From contig JARLGX010000036.1 of NCBI GenBank assembly GCA_031292575.1, positions 1-47,038 of the forward strand: a DNA stretch of 47,038 nt, read 5' to 3'. Source of the stretch: Paludibacter sp. (GTDB lineage: Bacteria; Bacteroidota; Bacteroidia; Bacteroidales; Paludibacteraceae). Shown here in pieces: positions 17,039-25,316 of the stretch (positions are counted from its first letter, which is position 1; each line of letters opens with the position of its first letter). The position numbers and the translations under genes were made by a program. Below the pieces are notes generated by a model. That model saw only the letters and a program-made list of their open reading frames with translations, ran no database searches and was not told the DNA's origin.

Positions 17039-18304
17039 TTAATCTGGAAATATAAAAGACATTTGTTGATGGTTGTCTTTTCCTTTAGCAGTTTTTTTAT
17101 CAGTGAGTATTCGACGCACATATTCAGGCGAAGTATCGTTCACGTTAAAGGCAGCCAATTCGTTACAGGTAATAAAATACTGTGCCTTTTTCATAGAAAT
17201 ACCCATCTTTTTAAGTGATTCAGAATTTAATCTGCCATATCGGCGGGTAACAACTATCAGTTTAGCTGATTTTACACCTATACCCGGGATACGGAGTATT
17301 TGTGCATAATCGGCTTTATTGATATCCACCGGAAAATGTTCAGGATGACGTAAAGCCCAGGCTAATTTAGGGTCAATTTCCAGGTCAAGATTGGGAGATT
17401 TATCGTCTACAATTTCATCCACCTTAAATCCATAAAAACGCATCAACCAATCAGCCTGATATAATCGGTTTTCGCGCACTAACGGTGGTTGTTTGAGTGC
17501 AGGAAGCCTGTTGTCATAAGTATTAACGGGAATATAACCGGAATAATAAACCCGTTTCATGCTGGGACGCTGGTACATAGCGGCTGAAGTATTTAGAATC
17601 AGTTTATCGCTATCGTCAGTGGCTCCTATAATCATTTGGGTGCTTTGTCCGGCTGGAGCAAAGCGTGGTGCGGAACGATGTTTCTGACGGTTCTCAGCAC
17701 TTTCGAGCACACCCTGCTGAATGTACAACATGGGAGCAAAAACGCTTTCGTGGTTTTTATCCGGAGCAAGCATTCTGAGGTTTTGATCGGTAGGTATTTC
17801 TATGTTAACGCTCAGGCGATCGGCATATAAACCAGCTTCACGTACAAGTTGTTCACTGGCACCCGGAATGCTTTTCATGTGAATGTATCCGTTAAAGCGA
17901 TGTACTGTGCGCAACTCTTTGATAACACGTACCATTCGTTCCATGGTATAATCGGGATTATTGATCACGCCCGAACTCAAAAACAATCCTTCGATATAGT
18001 TACGGCGATAGAACTCAATGGTTAGTTCCACTAATTCGTCTACTGCAAAAGTCGCACGGCGGATATCATTGCTGCGCCGGTTTATACAATAGGCACAATC
18101 GTAAATGCAATAATTGGTTAGCATAATTTTGAGCAACGAAACACAGCGGCCATCCTCTGTGAAGCTATGACAAATTCCCCATCCTGCTGTATTACCAATA
18201 CTACCCGGAGTATTTTTCCGTGTGGTACCGCTTGAAGAGCACGAAACATCATATTTCGCCGATTCAGCCAGTGTTTTGAGTTTTTCGAGGACTTCTTCTT
18301 TCAT
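17039..18304 (-). CDS. Putative DNA modification/repair radical-SAM protein (TIGR03916)
   Basis: A 421-residue radical-SAM protein. The cluster motif CIYDCAYC has Cys66, Cys70 and Cys73. A preceding GWGICHSFTEDGRCVSLLKI and a following INRRSNDIRRA are family hallmarks. Near the C-terminus a helix-hairpin-helix (LRIPGIGVKSAKLIVVTRRYGRL, about residues 337-359) suggests DNA binding. It is the first gene of a two-gene operon with the TIGR03915 protein. Together they are widely conserved yet biochemically undefined, thought to act on damaged or modified DNA bases. Confidence 0.92.
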   Translation of the reverse strand: MKEEVLEKLKTLAESAKYDVSCSSSGTTRKNTPGSIGNTAGWGICHSFTEDGRCVSLLKIMLTNYCIYDCAYCINRRSNDIRRATFAVDELVELTIEFYRRNYIEGLFLSSGVINNPDYTMERMVRVIKELRTVHRFNGYIHMKSIPGASEQLVREAGLYADRLSVNIEIPTDQNLRMLAPDKNHESVFAPMLYIQQGVLESAENRQKHRSAPRFAPAGQSTQMIIGATDDSDKLILNTSAAMYQRPSMKRVYYSGYIPVNTYDNRLPALKQPPLVRENRLYQADWLMRFYGFKVDEIVDDKSPNLDLEIDPKLAWALRHPEHFPVDINKADYAQILRIPGIGVKSAKLIVVTRRYGRLNSESLKKMGISMKKAQYFITCNELAAFNVNDTSPEYVRRILTDKKTAKGKDNHQQMSFIFPD

Positions 18305-18475
18305 ACGTTACAAAGTAACAGATTTTGTAGCAGAAAGAATGTGAGCAGATATTAAAAATCAGTGCTTGTTGATAAGTTGTTGGACGTAGATATTTTCAGT
18401 TTAAAATCGGGTCATTATTTGAATAAATAACCTACAAAGGCTATATACCCATAGCTATTCAAAAATAAAAATTAA

Positions 18476-20506
18476 TTAAATCTGCTTCAGCGCCTCACTT
18501 ACGTCATGAACAGGTTGCTTGCACGATTCATTCTGACAGACGTAAATGGTTGTTTCACCTTCGCGCAATTTGCCTTCGAGTAGGGGCAAAGCGCTTTCGT
18601 GCTTTCCTCCGGATAAAAATACATGAGGCAAATAATGTTTTTCAAATTCTTTCCGTTTTGATTCAAAATCATCACCTACAATAGCTATTTCGAAGGGCTC
18701 GCGGGCAAACCATCCTAATAAAATATCCCAGTTAGCATAATAAATGCCGCCATTTTTGGCATGAGCCCGGACGTTGTTCAACATGTTGAGAGCAATTTTA
18801 GAAAAGCTATCGTTATAATAATAACGGCTTAGAATAAAAAGATTTTTAGCCATCTCGGAGTTTGAAGATGGAATTACATTATCCGATATTTCCATTTTTC
18901 GAGCTATGAGTTCCGGGTCTGTATCCGAAGTATAAAAAAACATACCACTGGTAGAGTCGAAAAAATGAGCAAACGCGTATTCAGTTAGTTGTAGTGCTTC
19001 TTTCATCCATTGCTCATCGAAAGTTACCTGATAAAGCGAAATAAAAGCCTGAATTGTAAACGCATAATCGTCCAGAAAAGCTGGAATTGAAGCTTTACCG
19101 TTTTTGTAATTACGGAATAAACCGTTATCGGTCGATTTGAGATTCCGGCAAAGAAAACCGGCATTTTTCAGTGCCGCTTGTAAGTATTCCGGCTTATCAA
19201 AAGCACGGTAAGCATCACAATATCCTTTCAGCATAAGCGCATTCCACGATGTGAGAATTTTATCATCCAGGGCCGGTCGTACTCGCATTGATCGCTCCGC
19301 AAGTAATTTTTGTTTGGCATTGCTAATGTATTCGGTCAATTGACTTTCTGTAATATTATGTTTTGCAGCAAAATCTGTATCATTGCCTGTTTTATGAAGA
19401 ATATTCCATGATTTTTCCCAGTTTCCTTTTTCAGTAACATGATAATAATCCTGTATTAACTCAGCATCTTCGCCTAAAACTTGCTTTATTTCAGATTGAG
19501 TCCACACATAAAATTTACCTTCCACGCCTTCGCTGTCGGCATCCAACGACGAATAAAAACCACCTTCGGCAGATGTTAATTCACGATTGATGAAGTCGAG
19601 TGTTTCAACTACAACCGTTTTGTAAGTAAGGTTCTGAGTTTGTTGATAAGCGGCAGCATATAAGCTTACCAGCTGACCATTATCGTACAGCATTTTTTCG
19701 AAATGCGGAACTTTCCATATTTCATCAGTAGAATAGCGGGAAAACCCACCGCCAATCTGATCGTAAATTCCTCCGGCAGCCATTTTGTTCAAGGTAGTAG
19801 TCACAGCTTTCAAGGCTTCTTTGTTATCCGTTAAATGATAAAAATGGAGTAAAAACATAAGACTTCCAGGCATTGGAAACTTCGGGGCATTAACATATCC
19901 TCCGTTTTTCAAGTCTAAACTACTTTTAAAATAATAGAACGTATCTTCCAAATCTGTCAGCGTTACTTCCGGTTTTTCGGAAATAGCATCCGTATAAATC
20001 ATTTCATTATTTCTGATTCCTTCTGTAAGAGATTTGGCTTGTTCCTCTGCTTTATCAGGATTTTTAGTTATAAAATCCGAGACCTGCGAAAGCATATCAA
20101 GCCATTGCGCTTTGGGGAAATAGGTTCCACCGTAAATAGGTCGTCCGTCGGGCAATGTAAGGCAGTTTAACGGCCATCCACCCCGTTCGGTGAGTAATTG
20201 TACCGCGGTCATATAAATCTGGTCAATATCGGGTCGTTCTTCCCGATCCACTTTTATAGCTACAAAGTGCTCATTCATATACTTAGCCACTTCCTCGTCC
20301 TCAAAACATTCGTGTTCCATCACGTGGCACCAGTGACACGCAGCGTAACCAATGCTAATGAGGATATTTTTATTTTCCCTACGGGCTTTATTTAGCGCTT
20401 CCTGTCCCCATGGATACCAATTTACCGGGTTATGCGCATGTTGAAGTAAATACGGGCTATTCTCGTGAATAAGCTGGTTTGTATAATTATGTTCTGTAGA
20501 AGTCAT
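18476..20506 (-). CDS. yyaL: Thioredoxin-domain protein of the YyaL/DUF255 family
   Basis: A 676-residue protein, normal length for the family (human SPATA20 relatives). The N-terminal thioredoxin-like DUF255 domain has [19 protein letters not shown] and the redox motif CHWC (Cys57, Cys60). It is followed by a long alpha/alpha-barrel part like N-acylglucosamine 2-epimerases and glycosidases, with [16 protein letters not shown] and [13 protein letters not shown]. The role is undefined; redox-linked sugar or protein processing in the cytoplasm has been suggested. Its start lies 12 bases after the stop of the outer-membrane protein gene on the same strand, so the two are likely cotranscribed. 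Confidence 0.92.
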   Translation of the reverse strand: MTSTEHNYTNQLIHENSPYLLQHAHNPVNWYPWGQEALNKARRENKNILISIGYAACHWCHVMEHECFEDEEVAKYMNEHFVAIKVDREERPDIDQIYMTAVQLLTERGGWPLNCLTLPDGRPIYGGTYFPKAQWLDMLSQVSDFITKNPDKAEEQAKSLTEGIRNNEMIYTDAISEKPEVTLTDLEDTFYYFKSSLDLKNGGYVNAPKFPMPGSLMFLLHFYHLTDNKEALKAVTTTLNKMAAGGIYDQIGGGFSRYSTDEIWKVPHFEKMLYDNGQLVSLYAAAYQQTQNLTYKTVVVETLDFINRELTSAEGGFYSSLDADSEGVEGKFYVWTQSEIKQVLGEDAELIQDYYHVTEKGNWEKSWNILHKTGNDTDFAAKHNITESQLTEYISNAKQKLLAERSMRVRPALDDKILTSWNALMLKGYCDAYRAFDKPEYLQAALKNAGFLCRNLKSTDNGLFRNYKNGKASIPAFLDDYAFTIQAFISLYQVTFDEQWMKEALQLTEYAFAHFFDSTSGMFFYTSDTDPELIARKMEISDNVIPSSNSEMAKNLFILSRYYYNDSFSKIALNMLNNVRAHAKNGGIYYANWDILLGWFAREPFEIAIVGDDFESKRKEFEKHYLPHVFLSGGKHESALPLLEGKLREGETTIYVCQNESCKQPVHDVSEALKQI

Positions 20507-20518
20507 ATGTTTTATGTA

Positions 20519-21247
20519 TTATATTGTCCACAACAGTCCTAGATAGGTAGTTGTGAAATTGTCGTTAATTAAGCTATGTCCAACCGAAAAGATAAAATGA
20601 AATTTCTCTGAAGCATTCATTGAACCTCCGATGTTAAACCCCGAAACTGATTTATTTCCAATTTTATCGGCTGTTTGATAATAAAATTCGCCGCCAAGAG
20701 TAACTACAGGTGTAAAGTCATATTGAACTTCCAAGCCACTAAAAAGCCAGTTTTTATTGCCCGTTCCGGGATTTATCCAATAGCCGGCTCCACCGTATGT
20801 TGTCAGCTTTCCCCATGATTTTTGTGCCCACACCGGAATGAAAAGCTGGGTTTTTCCATTTCCAAATGCATTATTCTGTATTGTTGGTATTTCCAAAATA
20901 GGAAATGTACCAATTTGAGGAATATTCTCCGTTTCCTGCACAAATCTATATTTCAATCCGAACTCAGTATAGGCATAACCCAGCGAAAATCCATTTTGCC
21001 GTGTATAATCATAATTCAATGGCAAAATCAGGTGAACCTGAACGTTTGGAACTAATCCGTAATTTACTTCCACGTGCGGACTTGTACCTAAACTTTCATT
21101 CGGCCGAAATGTATTTATGGATGCAATATAATACTCCCAATGCCTGAAATCAACTGGTTGTGGATCATCGGTATTAAAAGGCGGACCAGCACACAGCTCT
21201 TGAATACTTAATAGGCATAGCATCAATACTATAATAATATTTTTCAT
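20519..21247 (-). CDS. Outer-membrane beta-barrel protein, phenol MetA-degradation type
   Basis: A 242-residue protein with a signal peptide (about residues 1-20, ending ELCAG). The mature start GPPFNTDDPQPVDFRHWEYYIAS is typical of transporter-like proteins of the MetA phenol-degradation family. The rest is alternating beta strands (VNYGLVPNVQVHLILPLNYDY ... TYLGLLWTI) ending in a short strand with an aromatic near the C-terminus, as expected for an outer-membrane barrel. Function is unknown. It heads an operon with yyaL. A possible promoter element (TACTTTG, minus strand, 21341-21347) lies about 95 bases upstream. Confidence 0.75.
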   Translation of the reverse strand: MKNIIIVLMLCLLSIQELCAGPPFNTDDPQPVDFRHWEYYIASINTFRPNESLGTSPHVEVNYGLVPNVQVHLILPLNYDYTRQNGFSLGYAYTEFGLKYRFVQETENIPQIGTFPILEIPTIQNNAFGNGKTQLFIPVWAQKSWGKLTTYGGAGYWINPGTGNKNWLFSGLEVQYDFTPVVTLGGEFYYQTADKIGNKSVSGFNIGGSMNASEKFHFIFSVGHSLINDNFTTTYLGLLWTI

Positions 21248-21556
21248 TTCAAAATTTACTTATAATTTGATTTTAGAGATTGTTTGCAGAGGAATCAACC
21301 GACTATTTATCTGTCCATAAATTATCCGGTAAATAAATAGCAAAGTAGTCGTTTAATTTTTTTTTGTATAATCTGATTGGAAAACCTTTTCCAATTTTAA
21401 ACCATATAACAAAAAAGACAGCATTGTGTTTTACCTTCTTAAAAAAACAAACAAGGCAACCTGATTAGATTGCCCTGAACGATTATTTTTTATTGAACAA
21501 AAGGTATTTGTTTGGTTTATCTATTTTATCTTAATTCCAAATGCTTCATCTATACA
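21248..21556. other. Intergenic stretch between two minus-strand genes
   Basis: It holds a short inverted repeat (CTATTTAT at 21303-21310 with ATAAATAG at 21333-21340) beside the likely promoter of the outer-membrane protein gene, and the terminator of the DUF1295 gene at 21440-21474. No gene is seen. Confidence 0.55.
21440..21474 (-). terminator. Terminator of the DUF1295 gene
   Basis: On the minus strand GGCAATCT and AGGTTGCC pair around a short loop (21455-21474), followed by a T-rich run TTGTTTGTTTTTTT. Confidence 0.7.
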
Positions 21557-22480
21557 TTATCCTCGTTTACGTTTTGTTTTGAAAATAAGTGGAATAAATT
21601 TCGGTACATTTTGTTTATAATTTTCATAGGTTGGATATTTCTTTAGACTTATGCTTTCAGTAAATTCAGAACTTCCGGCAAATAAAAGAATCAACATTGC
21701 AGGCCCAATCAAAGTCCAGTTAATCCATCGACCCGAAGCAGCAACTCCAAAAAAATAGAAACATATCCAAATAGTCTGCTCTGCAGCAAAATTAGGATGC
21801 CGGGAGTATTTCCACAATCCTTCGGTTAGAAACCCTTTTGTCAAAGAATCACTAAATTTCCCGTTGAAAGGAATTTTACCCCTTTTTTGTATTTGAAAAT
21901 CATGCAGTTGATTATCTGCTATGGTTTCTATAACAATAAAAAAGAACATAAAGGTTGCAGCCAGATAATCTAAAAAGGTTAAACTAACATTAGCATATTT
22001 TGCTGCCATAAGAAGTGGAGTGGAGAAAAGTAAAATAAGTAAGTGTTGATAAAACGAAATAAACAATAAATTGAACAATGTTATACGATATCCTTTTTGA
22101 AGTTTCGGATTTTGCCTCAATATGTCCCAACGGTAATCTTCTTCGCCTTTCCAGGGAATAATATTATAGCCTCCGCGGCGATAAAAGTTATAACTTAATC
22201 GAATACCCCATACCGTAACCAGCGTGGACATGAGCCAGATACGAGGTGATGAAGGAAATGCAGATAAAGTGACATAACTATAAACAATTGGCATCAAACT
22301 CCAGATTTTATCAACCTGGCTCAAATTGTGAGTTAATTCGCTGACAATAAAACAAGCAAGAGCTGTAATAAGCATTATCGTTACCAAAGAACTAGTAAGT
22401 TGTCCATAAGCTGTTTTATTTTCAGAAATATATTGCCATACAGCTCCTTGATAAATGGAAGAAAATAGATTTATTACCAT
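21557..22480 (-). CDS. DUF1295 membrane protein, steroid-5-alpha-reductase-like
   Basis: A 307-residue integral membrane protein with about six or seven hydrophobic segments. The C-terminal motif GLWKYSRHPNFAAEQTIW (about residues 221-238), then YENYKQNVPKFIPLI, is characteristic of the DUF1295/isoprenylcysteine methyltransferase-steroid 5-alpha reductase superfamily. A preceding DFQIQKRGKIPFNGKFSDSLTKGFLTEGLW also fits. The enzymes reduce or methylate lipid-like substrates using NADPH or SAM; which one acts here is not known. The gene appears monocistronic, with its own terminator. Confidence 0.85.
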   Translation of the reverse strand: MVINLFSSIYQGAVWQYISENKTAYGQLTSSLVTIMLITALACFIVSELTHNLSQVDKIWSLMPIVYSYVTLSAFPSSPRIWLMSTLVTVWGIRLSYNFYRRGGYNIIPWKGEEDYRWDILRQNPKLQKGYRITLFNLLFISFYQHLLILLFSTPLLMAAKYANVSLTFLDYLAATFMFFFIVIETIADNQLHDFQIQKRGKIPFNGKFSDSLTKGFLTEGLWKYSRHPNFAAEQTIWICFYFFGVAASGRWINWTLIGPAMLILLFAGSSEFTESISLKKYPTYENYKQNVPKFIPLIFKTKRKRG

Positions 22481-22551
22481 AGTTTTTTAAAATTATCCAA
22501 CAGTTTAATCAAACGAAAAGGGTTGTTTTACTATACAAAACTGTGCTTAGT

Positions 22552-22971
22552 TTAGTTAGTTGTAAACTTACCATTCTTTATATAAAAAACCTGTGGTTTG
22601 AGAAAAGTTATGGGTTTACCGCTTTGCAATGCCGGAGCCCAGTTTGGCATATTGTTTACAGCTTCTTTAAATGCCAGAGGATTTAAATCAGACTTAGTCA
22701 GGTTAAAAAAATCATGACAACAAGTCTTACCATTCTCATAAATCATTATTCCTACGATTACTCTTCCCTGAATGATTGTAGCCAGTTCTTTATCAATTAC
22801 ATGCTTATTCATGTAATCAATCATGGTTACAGAATCACATTTCCATGTTGGATTTGTTTCTGCCTGAACAAACATTTTATCTACAGTACAATCATTGAAG
22901 TTAACCGGTTTTATTTGTGAGAAAACACTTAATGACAACATAGTTGCCAGGATGGTCAATTGAAATTTCAT
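22552..22971 (-). CDS. Exported small protein, weakly TonB-C-terminal-like
   Basis: A 139-residue protein with a clear signal peptide (MKFQLTILATMLSLSVFSQ). The mature part has a block IIQGRVIVGIMIYENGKTC followed by FKEAVNNMPNWAPALQSGKPITFLKPQVFYIKNG. That resembles the pattern of TonB-C-like periplasmic domains found in many Bacteroidetes secreted proteins (a V-G-x-x-x-x-x-x-I-x-x-x-G strand, then W-x-P-A-x-x-x-G-K-P). Two adjacent cysteines (KTCCHD) are notable. The family call is tentative. The neighbouring 22991-23518 gene lies just upstream on the same strand, 19 bases away. Confidence 0.6.
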   Translation of the reverse strand: MKFQLTILATMLSLSVFSQIKPVNFNDCTVDKMFVQAETNPTWKCDSVTMIDYMNKHVIDKELATIIQGRVIVGIMIYENGKTCCHDFFNLTKSDLNPLAFKEAVNNMPNWAPALQSGKPITFLKPQVFYIKNGKFTTN

Positions 22972-22990
22972 GATGTATAGTTTTTTATTA

Positions 22991-23518
22991 TTATATTTCG
23001 TCTAATTCAACAATGTTTGAATCAATAGATACATCATTTTTTTTATTATTAAACTCTTTGAGAATACTAAGCAAAGTGATAAGGATTAATACAGCCATCA
23101 GATTTATTTTAAGAAAACCAATATTGGTTGAATGTATTGTCATCTGGAAATTCGAAGTAATTATTGCAGCATTAAATTTTAATGAAAAACCTTGAATCCC
23201 AATTACTAATTCTACACCTGAACTGTAAGTAAACCCAAATCCAAACAAACAGAACTGAAAAACCTGTACAAATTGATTTATGATTGAAAGAATAATTCCT
23301 GTCTTTTTATCATTGTCTACCAATAACCATTTACCTGTATAAATAGAGAATGAATAAAGAAATATACCAACTAGTAATAATAGGAGTAAGATTCCGGTGA
23401 TAGTTCCTAAATTCAACATTAAATAACCCATTAAAACAATCCCCGTTATTCCGCCTATAATTTGTAACCATCCAATTATCTGTAGAGTAATACTTGTATT
23501 TTTTATTCTTAATTTCAT
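22991..23518 (-). CDS. Small integral membrane protein of unknown function
   Basis: A 175-residue protein with about four hydrophobic segments: residues 9-30 with IIGGITGIVLMGYLML, 38-58, a less hydrophobic one about 85-105, and 132-155 with INLMAVLILITLLSIL. The C-terminal tail is polar and acidic (VSIDSNIVELDEI). No family is recognised. It lies 19 bases upstream of the exported small protein on the same strand, suggesting a two-gene operon of a membrane and a periplasmic partner. Confidence 0.55.
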   Translation of the reverse strand: MKLRIKNTSITLQIIGWLQIIGGITGIVLMGYLMLNLGTITGILLLLLLVGIFLYSFSIYTGKWLLVDNDKKTGIILSIINQFVQVFQFCLFGFGFTYSSGVELVIGIQGFSLKFNAAIITSNFQMTIHSTNIGFLKINLMAVLILITLLSILKEFNNKKNDVSIDSNIVELDEI

Positions 23519-23615
23519 AAGCTCTGTTTTGTCTTCAATTTATTATTCTAATTATTTATTTTATTTCACGCAGATAAAGGATTAGTCATATTTTCAACCT
23601 ATCCGTTTTAATTAT

Positions 23616-23670
23616 TTACCTATTACATTATTGGACAGGTCGCGACCTGTCCGGTTAGTATAATAGGTAA
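23616..23670. repeat. Nested perfect palindrome
   Basis: GGACAGGTCGCGACCTGTCC (23633-23652) is a perfect 20-bp palindrome. Coaxial outer arms TTACCTATTA (23616-23625) and TAATAGGTAA (23661-23670) extend it. It could be a dispersed palindromic repeat, a protein-binding site or a large hairpin downstream of no gene. Confidence 0.65.
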
Positions 23671-23801
23671 TATTTAATTCCCTAATTGGGAAAATATCTC
23701 TATTTCTCCTTTTTCCGCCCCAAAAATACAAAATTTATTTATTCACTTAATAAAAACAGATAAAAAGTTTTAAACAATATGAACAAAAAATGAATTTAAA
23801 C

Positions 23802-23830
23802 AAAAAATCCCGGCACGTTGGTCGGGATTT
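23802..23830 (-). terminator. Terminator behind the gene remnant
   Basis: AAATCCCG (23805-23812) pairs with CGGGATTT (23823-23830). Read on the minus strand the stem is followed by TTTTTTG. It sits about 28 bases after the stop codon of the remnant at 23858-23944 and was probably its terminator. Confidence 0.7.
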
Positions 23831-23857
23831 ATCGGTAGAAACGAGTAGGAGAGGGGG

Positions 23858-23944
23858 TTACATCACATAACTGATTATTTCATCGCTCCACACACGCCCC
23901 GGGTCGGTGCCCGCAGCTGCTACTTGTACTGCGATCAGATATAA
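23858..23944 (-). pseudogene. C-terminal remnant of an Fn3-tailed-type protein
   Basis: The minus strand is open for 28 codons, between a stop at about 23945-23947 and a TAA at 23858-23860. It has no start codon at the head and much higher GC than its surroundings. It would encode a strand-like segment (IAVQVAAAGTDPGRVWS) followed by DEIISYVM. The strand-then-WS-x-x-I pattern at a C-terminus resembles the endings of the two Fn3-tailed proteins in this window (GPWSGLQIAGIL, GPWSTPISAMIVG). The remnant still has a terminator right behind it. The homology is inference from a short segment. Confidence 0.5.
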
Positions 23945-24282
23945 TTATTGAAACTCTTTTAGAGTTCTTTTATTTTCAGATTTATTTTCCACAAGCTTAG
24001 TTTCAATGATTTTCAATTCACCTGAGATTATGTACATTAAATATTTTCAGGATATAATTTTTGATTTACATCATAGTTTTAATTGCACAGATTTAGGTGC
24101 TAATTGTGCGTTCCGCTGTATATTGACTGCCTGAGAATTGTATAGATATAATTTAATGTCAAACCGGCCAAAATTACGTATACAAAAATTCCTATAATTT
24201 ATATTATGTATAGTATAAAACTTTGGTTTATTTGATACCCTCTTTGCAATCCGGTCTTTGTTCCTAAACAATTAGAAAAATG

Positions 24283-24316
24283 AAAGCCACCATACAGCTA
24301 TGTACGGTGGCTTTTT
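24283..24316 (-). terminator. Terminator of the Gcw_chp-type gene
   Basis: AAAGCCACC (24283-24291) and GGTGGCTTT (24306-24314) form a stem with an inner GTA/TAC pair. The minus strand continues with a T-rich tail, the plus strand with TTTTT, so it may work in both directions. Confidence 0.75.
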
Positions 24317-24336
24317 CATTTGAAGAAAAAAATTAC

Positions 24337-25041
24337 TTACAATGTTATACCAGCAACAAAATAAATATTTCCTGAATATGGATTTGCTTCCAGAATTCCA
24401 TAAACAGGCAAACTAAATTTATCGGTAATGTCAATAGCTTTAGTTACTTTTAAACCAACATTTACAATACCAAACCCTGAAGTAAAATAAATATTCGGAC
24501 TCTCATTCAATGCAGCACCTAAAATAACTTTGGCAGCAGGTGTAAGCTGATAGTTTAATTCGAGGTATGATGAAAAGGCATTATTTCCATTTGATAGCTT
24601 GTCGGCGCCGGCAAACATGGTATTTAACGAAGCACTAAAGGCTGTGTTTGTATAGTTTAATGTAGCTTCATATATATGATCGGTTCCTTTGCCATAGTTG
24701 AAATAGCTGATTCCCGGTGTAAATCCCCAATTGTAATCGTTTAACGTAAATGCAAATGCGCTTGAAAAAGCGTAAGTAGCGTATAAATCAACTTCTTTTA
24801 TATTACCCTGAAAGCTGGTAGAAGCCGTAGATCCAAGCGTAACCTTACTGGTGGTAAATGATACAAATGGTTGAAAGTTTGGGCTGCCCAGTGTGGGATT
24901 GCCCACAATTGGTCGATCTTGAGGTATTCCACGCCATACATATGAACTGACAATGTCGGCTCCTGTGGCAAATTGGGCTTTTACATTCATTGTTGCTGAA
25001 ACTGCAATCATACTAATTACTAAAACTTTAATCTTTTTCAT
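24337..25041 (-). CDS. Exported outer-membrane-type protein, Gcw_chp (TorF) family
   Basis: The likely start is the ATG ending at 25041, giving a signal peptide MKKIKVLVISMIAVSATMNVKAQ; the longer frame to 25116 would put 25 polar residues before it. The mature protein, about 210 residues, begins FATGADIVSSYVWRGIPQDRP, the [S/D]-x-Y-V-W-R-G motif of the Gcw_chp family, and continues in alternating beta strands to GNIYFVAGITL, with an aromatic near the end as in barrels. Such proteins are thought to sit in the outer membrane. The function is not known. The gene is monocistronic. Confidence 0.75.
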   Translation of the reverse strand: MKKIKVLVISMIAVSATMNVKAQFATGADIVSSYVWRGIPQDRPIVGNPTLGSPNFQPFVSFTTSKVTLGSTASTSFQGNIKEVDLYATYAFSSAFAFTLNDYNWGFTPGISYFNYGKGTDHIYEATLNYTNTAFSASLNTMFAGADKLSNGNNAFSSYLELNYQLTPAAKVILGAALNESPNIYFTSGFGIVNVGLKVTKAIDITDKFSLPVYGILEANPYSGNIYFVAGITL

Positions 25042-25216
25042 AAAACTCATTTTAAAAACTACTTTGTTTTGATTGTATTGTATTTTTTTTCTGATATGTT
25101 GATGAGCTTGAGTCATTCAACCGTGAACAGACGTGAAAAATTGTTTTCTGTACTCGGTTTAAAATGTATATATTTCTGAAATTAACGCTAAGCCCTGCCC
25201 TATTTAACAAAAATAA

Positions 25217-25252
25217 AAAAAAGCAACAGAAAAAGATTTCTGTTGCTTTTTT
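25217..25252. terminator. Strong terminator between aspS and the Gcw_chp-type gene
   Basis: A perfect 16-bp stem, AAAAAAGCAACAGAAA (25217-25232) with TTTCTGTTGCTTTTTT (25237-25252), has a 4-base loop. It lies 64 bases after the aspS stop codon and ends that minus-strand transcript. Confidence 0.85.
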
Positions 25253-25316
25253 TGGTACAAGTAGTGTTATATAAATTTGAAAATGAATCCATTTTCAAAC
25301 TACTTTATTTTCAAAT

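Larger units (their letters stand above)
23519..24336. other. Intergenic stretch with a palindrome, a gene remnant and two terminators
   Basis: Apart from the 23616-23670 palindrome, the fragment at 23858-23944 and the terminators at 23802-23830 and 24283-24316, nothing gene-like is seen. The AT content is high except for a short GC-rich island that coincides with the fragment. Confidence 0.6.
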
